Translations under genes and position numbers: made by a program
The notes under the pieces: model-generated
Databases searched by the model: none
What the model saw: only the letters and a program-made list of their open reading frames with translations
What the model was told of the DNA's origin: nothing
Part shown: positions 9,432-19,028 of the stretch, piece by piece
How the letters are laid out: the number at the start of each line of letters is the position of its first letter
How positions within the stretch are numbered: the stretch's first letter is position 1
Source of the DNA: Bacteroidetes bacterium OLB10
Lineage (GTDB): Bacteria > Bacteroidota > Bacteroidia > AKYH767-A > OLB10
DNA: 64,000 nt
Assembly (NCBI GenBank): GCA_001567275.1
Contig: LNBX01000026.1
Coordinates: 331,095 to 395,094 of the forward strand
Direction of reading: 5' to 3'

Positions 9432-10403
9432 TTAGTCGAATGATTGATTGTATTTCGAAGAAATTTCCAACACCTGTTCATATTGTTCAGGCGAGAGGTC
9501 ATTAAAGAAGTAATTAATCGGGTTGATTTTATTACCGCTGCGAATAACTTCATAGTGGCAATGTGGCCCTGTGCTGCTGCCTGTACTGCCTACAAAACCA
9601 ATAACCTGACCACGAATTACTTTTTGACCCGGCTTAACTATAATACGACTCATGTGAGCATACAATGTTTCGTAACCAAAACCATGATTTATCATCACAT
9701 TATTGCCATAGCCACGGCCCTCGCGCTCAACTTTTTCAACAACTCCATTTCCTGTTGCATAAATTTCAGTACCTGATGGTGCTGAAAAGTCAATTCCCGT
9801 ATGCAACTTACTTGTCTTATATATAGGATGAATACGGTAACCAAAGCCTGAAGCAATTCTTGTTAAATCCTTATTACTTATTGGCTGAATTCCGGGAATG
9901 GAGGCCAACAATTCCTTTTTATTCTTAGCCATTTCAAACACCTCATCAAATGATTTAGATTGAATGTAAGCCTGCCTCATCAGATTATCTAACTGCTGAG
10001 TTGTTTCAATGATAAGAGATGAATTATCATACCCTTTTAATGTTCGGTACCTTTCTACACCACCGTATCCGGCCTGCCTCACACTCTGCGGAATAGGATC
10101 AGCTTCAAAAATTACCCTGTAAATATTATCATCATTCTGCTGGAGGTCCTTCATCACTTTTTCCATCATACTCATCCTTTGCTGCAGTATTTCATACTGT
10201 AATGACATGACACCAATTTCGCGTTTCAACTGCTTTTCCTTAGGTGAATCCAAAAACTGATATGCCAGAGCAATAATAATGGAACTAAAAACCAAAGCAG
10301 TAGCTAACCACCCCAATACCCCTAAAAACTTCTTTCTGAAAGGAACAATAACCTTTTCATACTTCAAAGAATGTGTATTAAAATAATATTTGGCTTTTGC
10401 CAT
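9432..10403 (-). CDS. Membrane-anchored M23 (LytM/NlpD-like) metallopeptidase
   Basis: The 323-residue product has a cytoplasmic N-terminus, one transmembrane helix (about residues 28-50), a coiled-coil stretch (about 55-90) and a C-terminal peptidase M23 domain. The zinc ligands are intact: H201 and D205 in KLHTGIDFSAP, and the HxH pair at 281-283 in GPHCHYEV; H250 in LYAH is the catalytic histidine. It should cleave peptidoglycan cross-bridges or, as in MepM-type enzymes, open the sacculus for growth and division. It is followed by merR after 30 bp. All zinc-binding residues being present argues for an active enzyme rather than a LytM-type activator. Confidence 0.93.
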   Translation of the reverse strand: MAKAKYYFNTHSLKYEKVIVPFRKKFLGVLGWLATALVFSSIIIALAYQFLDSPKEKQLKREIGVMSLQYEILQQRMSMMEKVMKDLQQNDDNIYRVIFEADPIPQSVRQAGYGGVERYRTLKGYDNSSLIIETTQQLDNLMRQAYIQSKSFDEVFEMAKNKKELLASIPGIQPISNKDLTRIASGFGYRIHPIYKTSKLHTGIDFSAPSGTEIYATGNGVVEKVEREGRGYGNNVMINHGFGYETLYAHMSRIIVKPGQKVIRGQVIGFVGSTGSSTGPHCHYEVIRSGNKINPINYFFNDLSPEQYEQVLEISSKYNQSFD

Positions 10404-10535
10404 ACTCTTAAAATGTATTTTTGTGACTTGGTTAGCAAATATAAGTATTCATTAAACATCATTCTTTCTACGCTTGTCAAAATCACATAATATTGACCAA
10501 ACGTCACAGAAATTTTAATTTTCAGTAACAATTAC

Positions 10536-13133
10536 ATGACCTCTTCAGAAATACGAAAAACATTCCTTGATTTTTTTGCCTCTAAACAGCATCACATTGT
10601 ACCCTCTGCACCAATTGTAGTAAAAAACGACCCTACATTAATGTTTACCAATGCAGGTATGAATCAGTTTAAAGATTGGTTTTTAGGAAACCAACCTGCA
10701 AAATATAAACGAGTTGCCGATACACAAAAATGTCTCCGAGTTTCCGGTAAGCACAATGACCTGGAGGAAGTGGGTGTTGACACCTATCATCATACCATGT
10801 TTGAGATGCTGGGCAACTGGAGTTTTGGCGACTATTTTAAAGATGATGCTATTGCATGGGCTTGGGAACTCTTAACTGATGTGTATAAACTTCCGAAAGA
10901 CCGTTTATATGTAACTGTATTTGAAGGTGACAAAAATGAAAACCTGCAGTTTGACCAAGAAGCATTTGATTGCTGGAAAAAACATATTTCCTCAGACAGA
11001 ATTTTGATGGGAAATAAGAAAGATAACTTCTGGGAGATGGGAGATACAGGACCTTGTGGTCCCTGTTCAGAAATACATATTGACTTACGCACTGAAGAAG
11101 AGAGGAAAAAAACAGATGGCAAATCAGTTGTAAACTCCGGTCATCCATTGGTTATTGAAATATGGAATAACGTCTTTATGGAATTTAACCGTAAGGCCGA
11201 TGGCTCTCTCGAAAAATTACCATCCAGACATGTTGACACCGGAATGGGATTCGAACGGTTGTGTATGGCCATACAACAAAAAAAATCCAATTATGATACT
11301 GATGTTTTTCAGCCAACAATAAATTACATTGAATCTGTATGCGGAATAAAATATGGCAGCAATGAAAAAACGGACATAGCTATGAGGGTTATGGCTGATC
11401 ATATACGTGCCATTGCTTTCACTATTGCAGATGGACAATTACCATCAAATAACAAAGCCGGTTATGTTATCAGAAGAATTTTGAGAAGAGCTGTCAGGTA
11501 TGCATTTACATTTCTGAATCTTAAAGAACCATTTTTAAACAGGCTCACTCCATTAATCGCAGACCAGTTTAAAGATGTATTTCCTGAATTGGATTCGCAA
11601 AGGGATTTCGTTCAGAAAGTGATTCGTGAAGAGGAAATATCATTCTTAAGAACACTGGAAACTGGTATTAAACGGTTTGATCAATACACCAATAAAACTG
11701 TTGACGGAGCTTTTGCATTTGAATTGTATGACACCTATGGATTTCCGATAGACCTCACACAACTTATAGCACGCGAGAGAAACATGACTGTGGACATGGA
11801 CGAATTTCATAAATGTCTTGAACAGCAAAAAGAACGATCAAGAGCAGCATCAGCTATAGATACAGATGACTGGGTTATTTTGTCTGAAGACGAAACTCAG
11901 TTTATCGGATATGATGCTTTAAACTGTGAAGCACATATTGTCAAATACAGAAAAATCCGGACAAAAAACAAGACACAATATCAACTTGTACTGAATCAAA
12001 CTCCTTTTTATGCTGAAAGTGGAGGGCAAGTTGGTGATACAGGATATCTTGAATCTCATGGTGAAAAAACTCCTGTACTTGACACACAAAAAGAAAATAA
12101 TCTGATCATACATATTGTTGACAAACTGCCATCCAATCTCACATCAACTTTTTTTGCACAAATAAATACCGAAAGAAGAAAATTAATTACGTCCAACCAC
12201 AGTGCAACACATCTCATGCACTCTGCGCTAAAACGAATATTAGGTTCGCATGTTGCTCAAAAAGGTTCGCTCGTTAACGAACACTATACACGCTTTGATT
12301 TTTCGCACTTTGCAAAAGTTACTGATGAAGAGCTTCAGAAAATTGAAGCAATGGTAAATCAGAAAATCCGTGAAAATATTTCGCTTGACGAAAAAAGAAA
12401 TATACCAATTGAACAGGCCAAAGCTATGGGAGCGACCGCTTTGTTTGGAGAGAAATATGGTGACTTTGTAAGGGTAATCACTTTTGATCCTACATACAGT
12501 ATGGAACTTTGCGGAGGAACACATGTAAAAGCTACAGGTCAGATTGGTTTGTTCAAAATAGTAAGTGAAAGTGCTGTGGCTGCAGGCGTAAGACGTATTG
12601 AAGCATTTACTTCTGAAGGTGCAGAGAATTTTATTGACGCTCAGATAGAACAACTGAATGCAATAAAATCCACTCTGAAAAATCCTAAGGATGTAGTTGT
12701 AAAGGTAAAAAGTCTGATGGAAGAAAATGAGAATTTACAGAAGCAGATAGATGTGATGATACATGAAAAAGCTCAGCACCTGAAAACTGAATTGCTTCAA
12801 AAAATTAAATCAGTTAATAACGTAAATATTATTGCTGAAGAAATAAATCTTGACAATGCAGATGCTGTAAAGAACATTTCATTTGAAATGCGTAATCAAA
12901 TCGAAAACGCATTCATATTACTGGCTTTTCCATCGAAAGAAAAAACAATGTTGTCTTTAATCATCTCCGACAATTTGGTTAAAGAACGCCAATGGAATGC
13001 GTCAGAGATTATCAGAAAAATATCCAGACATATTGAAGGTGGTGGCGGAGGTCAGGCATTTTATGCAACAGCCGGAGGCAAAAAACCTGATGGAGTTTCA
13101 CAGGCATTTAAAGAAGCGTTAAGTGTAATATAA
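10536..13133 (+). CDS. alaS: Alanyl-tRNA synthetase
   Basis: The 865-residue class II synthetase starts TSSEIRKTFLDFFASKQHHI and has the catalytic core (GMNQFKDWFLG; ADTQKCLRVSGKHNDLEEVG; HTMFEMLGNWSFGDYFK). The editing domain has its zinc-binding set, HSATHLMH and CGGTHVKATGQIG. The C-terminal C-Ala/DHHA1 domain ends with the glycine-rich GGGGGQAF motif. It charges tRNA-Ala and deacylates Ser- and Gly-tRNA-Ala. The size is normal and uninterrupted. A bidirectional terminator follows directly. Confidence 0.98.
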   Translation: MTSSEIRKTFLDFFASKQHHIVPSAPIVVKNDPTLMFTNAGMNQFKDWFLGNQPAKYKRVADTQKCLRVSGKHNDLEEVGVDTYHHTMFEMLGNWSFGDYFKDDAIAWAWELLTDVYKLPKDRLYVTVFEGDKNENLQFDQEAFDCWKKHISSDRILMGNKKDNFWEMGDTGPCGPCSEIHIDLRTEEERKKTDGKSVVNSGHPLVIEIWNNVFMEFNRKADGSLEKLPSRHVDTGMGFERLCMAIQQKKSNYDTDVFQPTINYIESVCGIKYGSNEKTDIAMRVMADHIRAIAFTIADGQLPSNNKAGYVIRRILRRAVRYAFTFLNLKEPFLNRLTPLIADQFKDVFPELDSQRDFVQKVIREEEISFLRTLETGIKRFDQYTNKTVDGAFAFELYDTYGFPIDLTQLIARERNMTVDMDEFHKCLEQQKERSRAASAIDTDDWVILSEDETQFIGYDALNCEAHIVKYRKIRTKNKTQYQLVLNQTPFYAESGGQVGDTGYLESHGEKTPVLDTQKENNLIIHIVDKLPSNLTSTFFAQINTERRKLITSNHSATHLMHSALKRILGSHVAQKGSLVNEHYTRFDFSHFAKVTDEELQKIEAMVNQKIRENISLDEKRNIPIEQAKAMGATALFGEKYGDFVRVITFDPTYSMELCGGTHVKATGQIGLFKIVSESAVAAGVRRIEAFTSEGAENFIDAQIEQLNAIKSTLKNPKDVVVKVKSLMEENENLQKQIDVMIHEKAQHLKTELLQKIKSVNNVNIIAEEINLDNADAVKNISFEMRNQIENAFILLAFPSKEKTMLSLIISDNLVKERQWNASEIIRKISRHIEGGGGGQAFYATAGGKKPDGVSQAFKEALSVI

Positions 13134-13168
13134 AAAAAAGACCTGCCAAATGGCAGGTCTTTTTTTTA
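13133..13168. terminator. Bidirectional terminator between alaS and gldN
   Basis: The arms AGACCTGCC (13139-13147) and GGCAGGTCT (13152-13160) form a 9-bp stem with a 4-nt loop. The hairpin is flanked by an A run on the left and a T8 run on the right. It can stop plus-strand transcripts from alaS and minus-strand transcripts from the gld operon, whose last gene stops at 13179. Confidence 0.92.
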
Positions 13169-13178
13169 TCAGGAATCT

Positions 13179-14027
13179 TTAGTATTCCCACATATCGTGT
13201 TCGAGATTGATGATTTGATTTTTAATTCTCTCTGCTTCTAACAAAGCATCCAATCCTGTTTTATAATCTTCAATACGTCTGTTATAAACATTAGATTCTT
13301 TAATGATATAACTGTTGAACATACGTTTCTGGAATATATCATCAAATGTTCTGCGCTCAGAATCATTCTCGCGATTGAAAGCCTCGGCATTTACAAACAA
13401 CTTACGTGCTTCCGGATAATAAATCCAGAACAATGGTTTAAGAATATTTCCTTCTCTGATATTCCCATTCTCGTCTTCAGCCAACATAAGAGGTGCAATA
13501 CCGTAAATACGGCATTCCATCACAGAGCGTTGTTTGTCAAAAAACCAATCTTCTTTTATACGATAAGCAACTACCTTATCTCTTGAGAAAACTCGCTCAA
13601 TAGCTGAATCTCTGGTAAGATATGGAGGTTCAGGATCAACAATCTGAATCGTATCCATTCCTGCATTGCCAATCTTCTTAAACTCCTCCATTGTCATAGG
13701 AGTGGTAAACTCATCGTCAGTATAATTATAGGCTGTTAAAGATCCTTCCTGAACAGCATCCATAATTACTTCAATCAGACTTTTTCTATCCTTAGTATCG
13801 CCTTCACGAGGGAAACGTAACGGAAGATTAATCTTTTGTTTCAGATCAATTACTTCCCAAACACGTTTAGCCCACATCACATCTGCTTCTCTAAGAAATG
13901 CATAAGGAATTACCTGACGTGTAGGATTGTGCTCCTTTACGTACACTCCATCCAACACATTCTGTGCATTTGACTTAATACCTAAGGCAATGAACAGTGT
14001 TGCTGTAAAAATCAGAAACTTTTTCAT
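13179..14027 (-). CDS. gldN: Type IX secretion / gliding protein GldN
   Basis: The 282-residue product has a Sec signal (MKKFLIFTATLFIALGIKSNA) and the GldN/PorN signature: VMWAKRVWEVIDLKQKINLP, YNYTDDEFTTPMT, VAYRIKEDWFFDKQRSVM and PLFWIYYPEARKLFVNAEAFN. In Flavobacterium and Porphyromonas, GldN/PorN forms a periplasmic ring with GldK/PorK under the outer membrane, connecting the GldLM motor to the translocon. It is the last gene of the gldKLMN run, 37 bp after gldM, and is followed by a strong terminator. The sequence is intact. Confidence 0.96.
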   Translation of the reverse strand: MKKFLIFTATLFIALGIKSNAQNVLDGVYVKEHNPTRQVIPYAFLREADVMWAKRVWEVIDLKQKINLPLRFPREGDTKDRKSLIEVIMDAVQEGSLTAYNYTDDEFTTPMTMEEFKKIGNAGMDTIQIVDPEPPYLTRDSAIERVFSRDKVVAYRIKEDWFFDKQRSVMECRIYGIAPLMLAEDENGNIREGNILKPLFWIYYPEARKLFVNAEAFNRENDSERRTFDDIFQKRMFNSYIIKESNVYNRRIEDYKTGLDALLEAERIKNQIINLEHDMWEY

Positions 14028-14064
14028 TTTACCCTCCTTGCTTATTGTTTTTAATTAATATCCT

Positions 14065-15661
14065 TTATTGTAAAGTAAAGTTAATACCTGAGATACTTCT
14101 CGTTCCTCCATCAGGCCCTACCGCTTTAATGTACTCAAAATATACCTTATCACCAGCTCTTGCTTTACTTAAAGCAGATTTCATTTGTGCTGTTATTAAG
14201 TTACTGTTACTGTCTATCTCAACCGGGTCTTTACCTTTTGGATATAAAGACATTTTAAAACGTGTAACTTTATAATAAATTTCAAAGTCGAAATTTTCCA
14301 GCTCTGCGATAACCGCACTTTGTGCAATCAATGCATTCTTCTGCATTGGGCCTTCTTTTTTGCCTGCAATTTTTGCAACAGGATCAGGAACTCTCTTCAC
14401 ACGAAACTTCATTGCTCCCATGTTGATTTTCTTACCATCCATGTCGGCAGTAATTGAAATTGTTGCTTCACCTTGTGTAGTTACTTTAACAATGTAATCA
14501 GCACCTGTGCCTTTTGGATTTTTAGTTAGAGTTCCTCCGCCACCGGAAATGCTGGCAGTTACTTTATTATTTGGCACTCCTGGAACTGAAATAGATACCG
14601 GATTTTCAGGTCCAATATAAAATACGTTCATTTTGGTCGGAGAAATTACTGCAGCAGGCTTAGCTGCAATATATTCTGCCTCGAATGGATAATCTTTTAC
14701 CTTGGTAGGATCAACAGGGTCTTTCACTCTGATAACTCCACCCCACTTTTTTATACCCTCTGAACCGGGACGGTCAACGTATTTACCCATACCGTTTTCA
14801 ACCGGCAGTGGTTTTCCTCCAACCAGAATCTCAGCATCAGAACTTTTGTTAAATGCAGCTAAAAACACATCTGCTTTATAATCCTGACCGGTTAATACAT
14901 AACTTGTTGGTGCAACTACTTTAGGCTCTACATCCGTAAATTTAAGGTCTTTGGCATTAATCTGCGACAATAGATAGTTGTTTACCTGCGATTCAGCAGT
15001 TTTTACGTCAGATTGTAATTTACTCAACATCGCCAAAGTTGCTACGATTGGAGTATGGTAAAAAGTTGCCATTTCCCATGTTTTCTTTTTCTCTTCTTTA
15101 GCAAGTCTGCTATTGGGATCAGGGTCTTTAAGATTAATTAAGTCATTAATCTGAGTCTTTAAACCTGGATCGGTTACAAATCCGCTCAACTTTACTTTAT
15201 AATCTTCCAGTTTCTTTTTAAGTTCAGTAGCTTTAAATCCCTTACCATCCTGCTTATCTCCACACATTACCAATGTTGAAATGTCATAGTCATCATTCTT
15301 CTTAATATCAGCAGGAGCCGGAACAGGGTCATTGGGTCCTAAACCCTCTACTTTACGAACCATTTCATTCTTCAGGTCTTCCATATACTTATTGAGTTCG
15401 TCTGAAGCTTTATGTACCTGTATTGCTTTATCCTGAAATGGTTTTGCTTTTACAGCATCTGATTGTGCAGCTGTAGCAAAAGCATCCATTACCTGTTGAT
15501 TTTTTCTTAGTTACATTCTTATTTGAAGCTGTTATACCTTCATCTATTGTAAGGAATGCATTTATAATTTCTTTCGAAACGTTAAGCGCAAGCAGAGCTG
15601 TTAACACGAGATACATCAAGTTAATCATCTTCTGCCGCGGTGTCAGTTTACCACTCGCCAT
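14065..15661 (-). CDS. gldM: Type IX secretion motor protein GldM (interrupted by an apparent frameshift)
   Basis: Two overlapping frames together encode GldM/PorM. The first starts at 15661 with MASGKLTPRQKMINLMYLV, containing the transmembrane helix and Arg9, the residue that pairs with the GldL glutamate. It covers about 50 GldM-like residues. The second frame runs from about 15508 to the stop at 14065 and covers the four periplasmic domains (474 residues from its first ATG). The switch falls at an A6 run on the coding strand (15500-15505): removing one A gives a continuous KKNQQVMDAFATAAQ. A classical -1 slip would hit a stop three codons later, so programmed -1 frameshifting does not rescue it. 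A sequence error is most likely; a real loss would disable secretion. It sits 45 bp after gldL and 37 bp before gldN. Confidence 0.93.
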
Positions 15662-15706
15662 AGTTCAATATTTCTAAATAAATTGGTTGGTTAAATGAAT
15701 AATTAA

Positions 15707-16516
15707 TTACTTGTTAGGATTCAGGTTCATTGCTGACAGCATGTTACCATAAACTGTATTCAATGAGCTAAGATTCTTAGCGAGTTTTGAAACCTCATCT
15801 TTATATTTCTTGGTATCATCCAATGACTCATTGAGATTTGCCATTAACTGATTTATACCATCATAGAATTTAGATGTTTGTTTCAAATGACTGTTTGAAT
15901 CCTGAAGTTGTAATTCATATACGGCATTCAGTGCACCTAAGTTTTTACCTGCAAGTTGAACCTGCTCGTTATACATTTTTACATCGTCACTTGCAGTTGA
16001 TAATCCGCTCATGGCCTGAGAGGCTTTCTGATAAGATACTGACAAGTCACTAACTGATTTGGTAGCAGCGCTAACGTTTTTCACATATTCATTGGTTGCA
16101 ACTGATGCATCACTCAGGTCAGACATCTTAGCAGTGTTTTCACCAAGAGTCTTTAACCCTGTGCCAAGACTAGCAATCAAATCCGGTCCAACTTTGGCAT
16201 CTGAAAGCATTTTGTCCAACGCTTGTGCCACAGGATCTACTTTCTTTCTTTTATCTTTAGAAGTACTTGGGTCATGCATTCCTGCAAGTTCAGGGTAAAC
16301 AAGTGACCAGTCAGTCTCTTCATGCAAAGGTTCAAATGCAGAGAAGAAGAAAATTACAGCCTCTGTCAGAAGTCCAATCGTAAGCATGATACCTGCACCT
16401 TCCCAGTGCTGGATTTTAAATAATGCACCTACAAGTACGACTGATGCTCCCCAGCCATACAATTTAGCCATAAAGTTTTTGTAACCTTTACCTGATGTGA
16501 ATTCAGCTAATCCCAT
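15707..16516 (-). CDS. gldL: Type IX secretion motor protein GldL
   Basis: The 269-residue product has two N-terminal transmembrane helices (about residues 20-34 and 41-58) joined by the short loop KIQHWEGAG, then a long cytoplasmic coiled-coil region. Glu52, in LLTEAVIFF of the second helix, corresponds to the membrane-embedded glutamate that carries proton flow in the GldLM motor. The conserved motif FEPLHEETDWSLVYPELAG follows. GldL forms a ring around GldM helices and converts proton motive force into rotation for secretion and, in gliding species, motility. It lies 75 bp after gldK. Complete and typical. Confidence 0.96.
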   Translation of the reverse strand: MGLAEFTSGKGYKNFMAKLYGWGASVVLVGALFKIQHWEGAGIMLTIGLLTEAVIFFFSAFEPLHEETDWSLVYPELAGMHDPSTSKDKRKKVDPVAQALDKMLSDAKVGPDLIASLGTGLKTLGENTAKMSDLSDASVATNEYVKNVSAATKSVSDLSVSYQKASQAMSGLSTASDDVKMYNEQVQLAGKNLGALNAVYELQLQDSNSHLKQTSKFYDGINQLMANLNESLDDTKKYKDEVSKLAKNLSSLNTVYGNMLSAMNLNPNK

Positions 16517-16591
16517 AATTGATTTTTAAATTTTTAATTGGTTGTTGTTAATTTGAATATTTGGTTTGTTAATGAATAATATTTTTATTGA

Positions 16592-17854
16592 TTAGAAATC
16601 TGCTTTGTCGCGTCCAAGGAATGACATCACACAACGAAATCCGACATAACATTTTGCAGTATCCTGATATTCGTAAGATCTGGTTCCTGTCTGTAAGAAA
16701 TAGCCTACATCTTTCCAAGAGCCACCACGAATAACTTTACGTTTCAGAGCTACAGGGTCCGAATCTTTTGCCTCGTAAGAATAATCAGGGTTCAAATCAT
16801 GTGTGAAATTGTATGCTGATTCATCATAAGCGTTGCTAGTCCACTCAGCCACATTACCTGACATACAATATAAGCCATAATCATTAGGCCAGTAAGATGT
16901 TACCTTTACTGTATAGAATCCACCGTCATCCTGATAGTTTCCTCTCATTGGTTTGAAGTTGCCTAAGAAACATCCACGGCTGTTGCGGATATAAGGACCA
17001 CCCCAGGGATAAGGAGCTAAATCATGTCCGCCACGGGCTGCATATTCCCACTCAGATTCTGTAGGCAAACGGAAATCCTGAACAAATGACTCGCCATTTG
17101 ATTGCAGATAGCTATTAAGCAATTGTGTTCTCCAGATACAAAATGCTCTTGCCTGTTTCCAGGTAACACCTACTACAGGATAATCATCATAAGCCGGATG
17201 CCAGAAATACATATTAGTAACCGGATCGTTAAATGAATAAGTGTAGTCATGTATCCATGCTAAAGTATCAGGGTACACATTGATAATGTCTTTCTTAATG
17301 AATACAGAGCGGTCAGTCATACCTTGTTCACGGTTTGACTTCTGAGCAGCTTCTTTTAAGTCAACCCAATAGTACTCGAAATTGAGTTTACGTGAATCAA
17401 TTTCTTTACGTCTGTAGAAACGCTCACTTTCCGGAAGGAAAAGTTCTGCAAGAGTTTCAACATTCTGTTCGTCATCCCATCTGATTTTCTTCTTCCAGTT
17501 AATTCTCTCTCCATATTCACCTTCTTCAATCAAATGGTCACCACCAATCAAACGATGAGCTAAAGAGTCGCGCACCCACTCTACAAATTGTCTGTACTCA
17601 TTGTTGGTGATTTCGGTATTATCCATATAGAATGCATGAACGGAAACCGTTTTGCTTTGAGCCACCATAGCATAAGGAACATCCTGATCGCTAGGTCCCA
17701 TATTGAAAGACCCGGATGGAATGAATACCATACCATAAGGATCTGCCTGATACCAGCGTTCACGGTCGAGTGCGCCTACCAACTGGCCTTTGTTACCTCC
17801 TCCGCAACTGCTTAATAAAACAATTGCAAAGAATGGGAAGATTATTTTTCTCAT
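16592..17854 (-). CDS. gldK: Type IX secretion lipoprotein GldK (FGE-sulfatase fold)
   Basis: The 420-residue product begins with a lipoprotein signal whose lipobox is LLSSC, followed by a formylglycine-generating-enzyme-like domain: FIPSGSFNMGPSDQD, DNTEITNNEYRQFV, FRLPTESEWEYAARGG and MSGNVAEWTS. GldK/PorK uses this fold structurally, in a ring with GldN anchored to the outer membrane. It is the first of the gldKLMN genes. A TATCTTTG box (minus strand, 17962-17969) about 110 bp upstream matches the Bacteroidota -7 element but lacks a clear -33 partner, so the operon may start here or at the PorP-like gene. Confidence 0.96.
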   Translation of the reverse strand: MRKIIFPFFAIVLLSSCGGGNKGQLVGALDRERWYQADPYGMVFIPSGSFNMGPSDQDVPYAMVAQSKTVSVHAFYMDNTEITNNEYRQFVEWVRDSLAHRLIGGDHLIEEGEYGERINWKKKIRWDDEQNVETLAELFLPESERFYRRKEIDSRKLNFEYYWVDLKEAAQKSNREQGMTDRSVFIKKDIINVYPDTLAWIHDYTYSFNDPVTNMYFWHPAYDDYPVVGVTWKQARAFCIWRTQLLNSYLQSNGESFVQDFRLPTESEWEYAARGGHDLAPYPWGGPYIRNSRGCFLGNFKPMRGNYQDDGGFYTVKVTSYWPNDYGLYCMSGNVAEWTSNAYDESAYNFTHDLNPDYSYEAKDSDPVALKRKVIRGGSWKDVGYFLQTGTRSYEYQDTAKCYVGFRCVMSFLGRDKADF

Positions 17855-17998
17855 GTTATACCTGTTTAGTAACTGGAGAATGAGTGGTTAAAACGTTAAT
17901 TTGAATAAAATATTACTAATCACTTTTTGCTTGAATACTAACTCGTTTATACTCTGCTTTTCAAAGATAGGTTACTATATATTTTTAAATTTTCTAAA

Positions 17999-18901
17999 TC
18001 AGAGAAATCTTACATTTCTGAGTACAGGAATTACCTTAGGTTTTATCTGATAGCAATAACCTAACATTATCTCGTGGGTTCCACTATGATATCCTTTTAG
18101 TTTTGAGGTAGTTATATCATACGAATAACCCAATTTAAGGTTTTCGATGATATTGATTCCTGCCATAACCACCACAGCATCCTGAAGACGATAAGAAGCA
18201 CCTACCCACACTCTGTCTTTAATATGCAGGTTGGCATTAATATCTGCCTGAGTTTCTTTGGCATCTGATTTCACAAACAGAGATGGCACCAATTTTAATG
18301 ATGGTGTCAGATCAAAATTGATTCCTCCCATAAAGTAATAATGTGGTATTACTTCCACCTTAGCATTGTCGGTATATTCAATTTTTCCTCCGGTAAGATG
18401 GGTTGCTGAAGCTCCAACATAAAATTTATCAGTATTATAATATAATCCTGCACCTAAATCAAATTTGGATCCTGTACCTGATTTTACCAATGGATCATCC
18501 GGATCTATTGCATTAAAATCGTTTCCATAACCTCTTTGTAATAATCCTGCACTTAAACCAATACCCAGTTTACCTGCACCCAATTCGAGGTGATAAGAAT
18601 AAGATAGTTTAATATCCAGATTCTTTTGATTCAATGGATGATCGGTTAACACTGAAAGTCCTAAACCTCCATGTAAAAAGTTGACCGGTGCATCAATGCC
18701 AAAAACTGCTGTTTTGGGTCCTCCACCAAATTTATCCCATTGATCGCGATAAATAAGCGAACCGCAAATTGCTTCGCTGGTACCTGCATATCCCGGATTA
18801 GGATAAAGGCGGTTAAACATGTTTTGTGAAAATTGCGGATCCTGTTGCGCAAAAGTTGCTGAGGCTGCAAGAGTAGCTACGACCGTTAAAAGTCTCTTCA
18901 T
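17999..18901 (-). CDS. PorP/SprF-family type IX secretion outer-membrane protein
   Basis: The 300-residue product has a Sec signal (MKRLLTVVATLAASATFAQ) and the PorP/SprF family opening QQDPQFSQNMFNRLYPNPGYAGT. It is followed by a beta-barrel pattern with glycine-rich amphipathic strands (GLGLSVLTDHPLNQ, KFDLGAGLYYNTDKFYVGASATHL) to a C-terminal FL. Family members sit in the outer membrane and attach surface adhesins or the motor ring to the translocon. Its place directly before gldK matches other T9SS loci. PorP and SprF cannot be told apart without a partner adhesin gene next to it, so I leave the symbol open. Confidence 0.92.
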   Translation of the reverse strand: MKRLLTVVATLAASATFAQQDPQFSQNMFNRLYPNPGYAGTSEAICGSLIYRDQWDKFGGGPKTAVFGIDAPVNFLHGGLGLSVLTDHPLNQKNLDIKLSYSYHLELGAGKLGIGLSAGLLQRGYGNDFNAIDPDDPLVKSGTGSKFDLGAGLYYNTDKFYVGASATHLTGGKIEYTDNAKVEVIPHYYFMGGINFDLTPSLKLVPSLFVKSDAKETQADINANLHIKDRVWVGASYRLQDAVVVMAGINIIENLKLGYSYDITTSKLKGYHSGTHEIMLGYCYQIKPKVIPVLRNVRFL

Positions 18902-19028
18902 ATACTATTCAGGTTGATATTTAATTAGACGTCTGTTCAAAATTTAAGGCCGTAAAGTAAGCAAAAAAAGAAATTACTTACAAACCCAAGTTTTTTGTTT
19001 TCAATAAATGCGTTAATATTCAGTACAA

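Noticed and set aside
15490..15520. Programmed -1 ribosomal frameshift in gldM at the A6 run
   Set aside because: A -1 slip leads to a stop three codons later; the conserved frame is +1. No stem-loop or slippery heptamer of the usual type fits.
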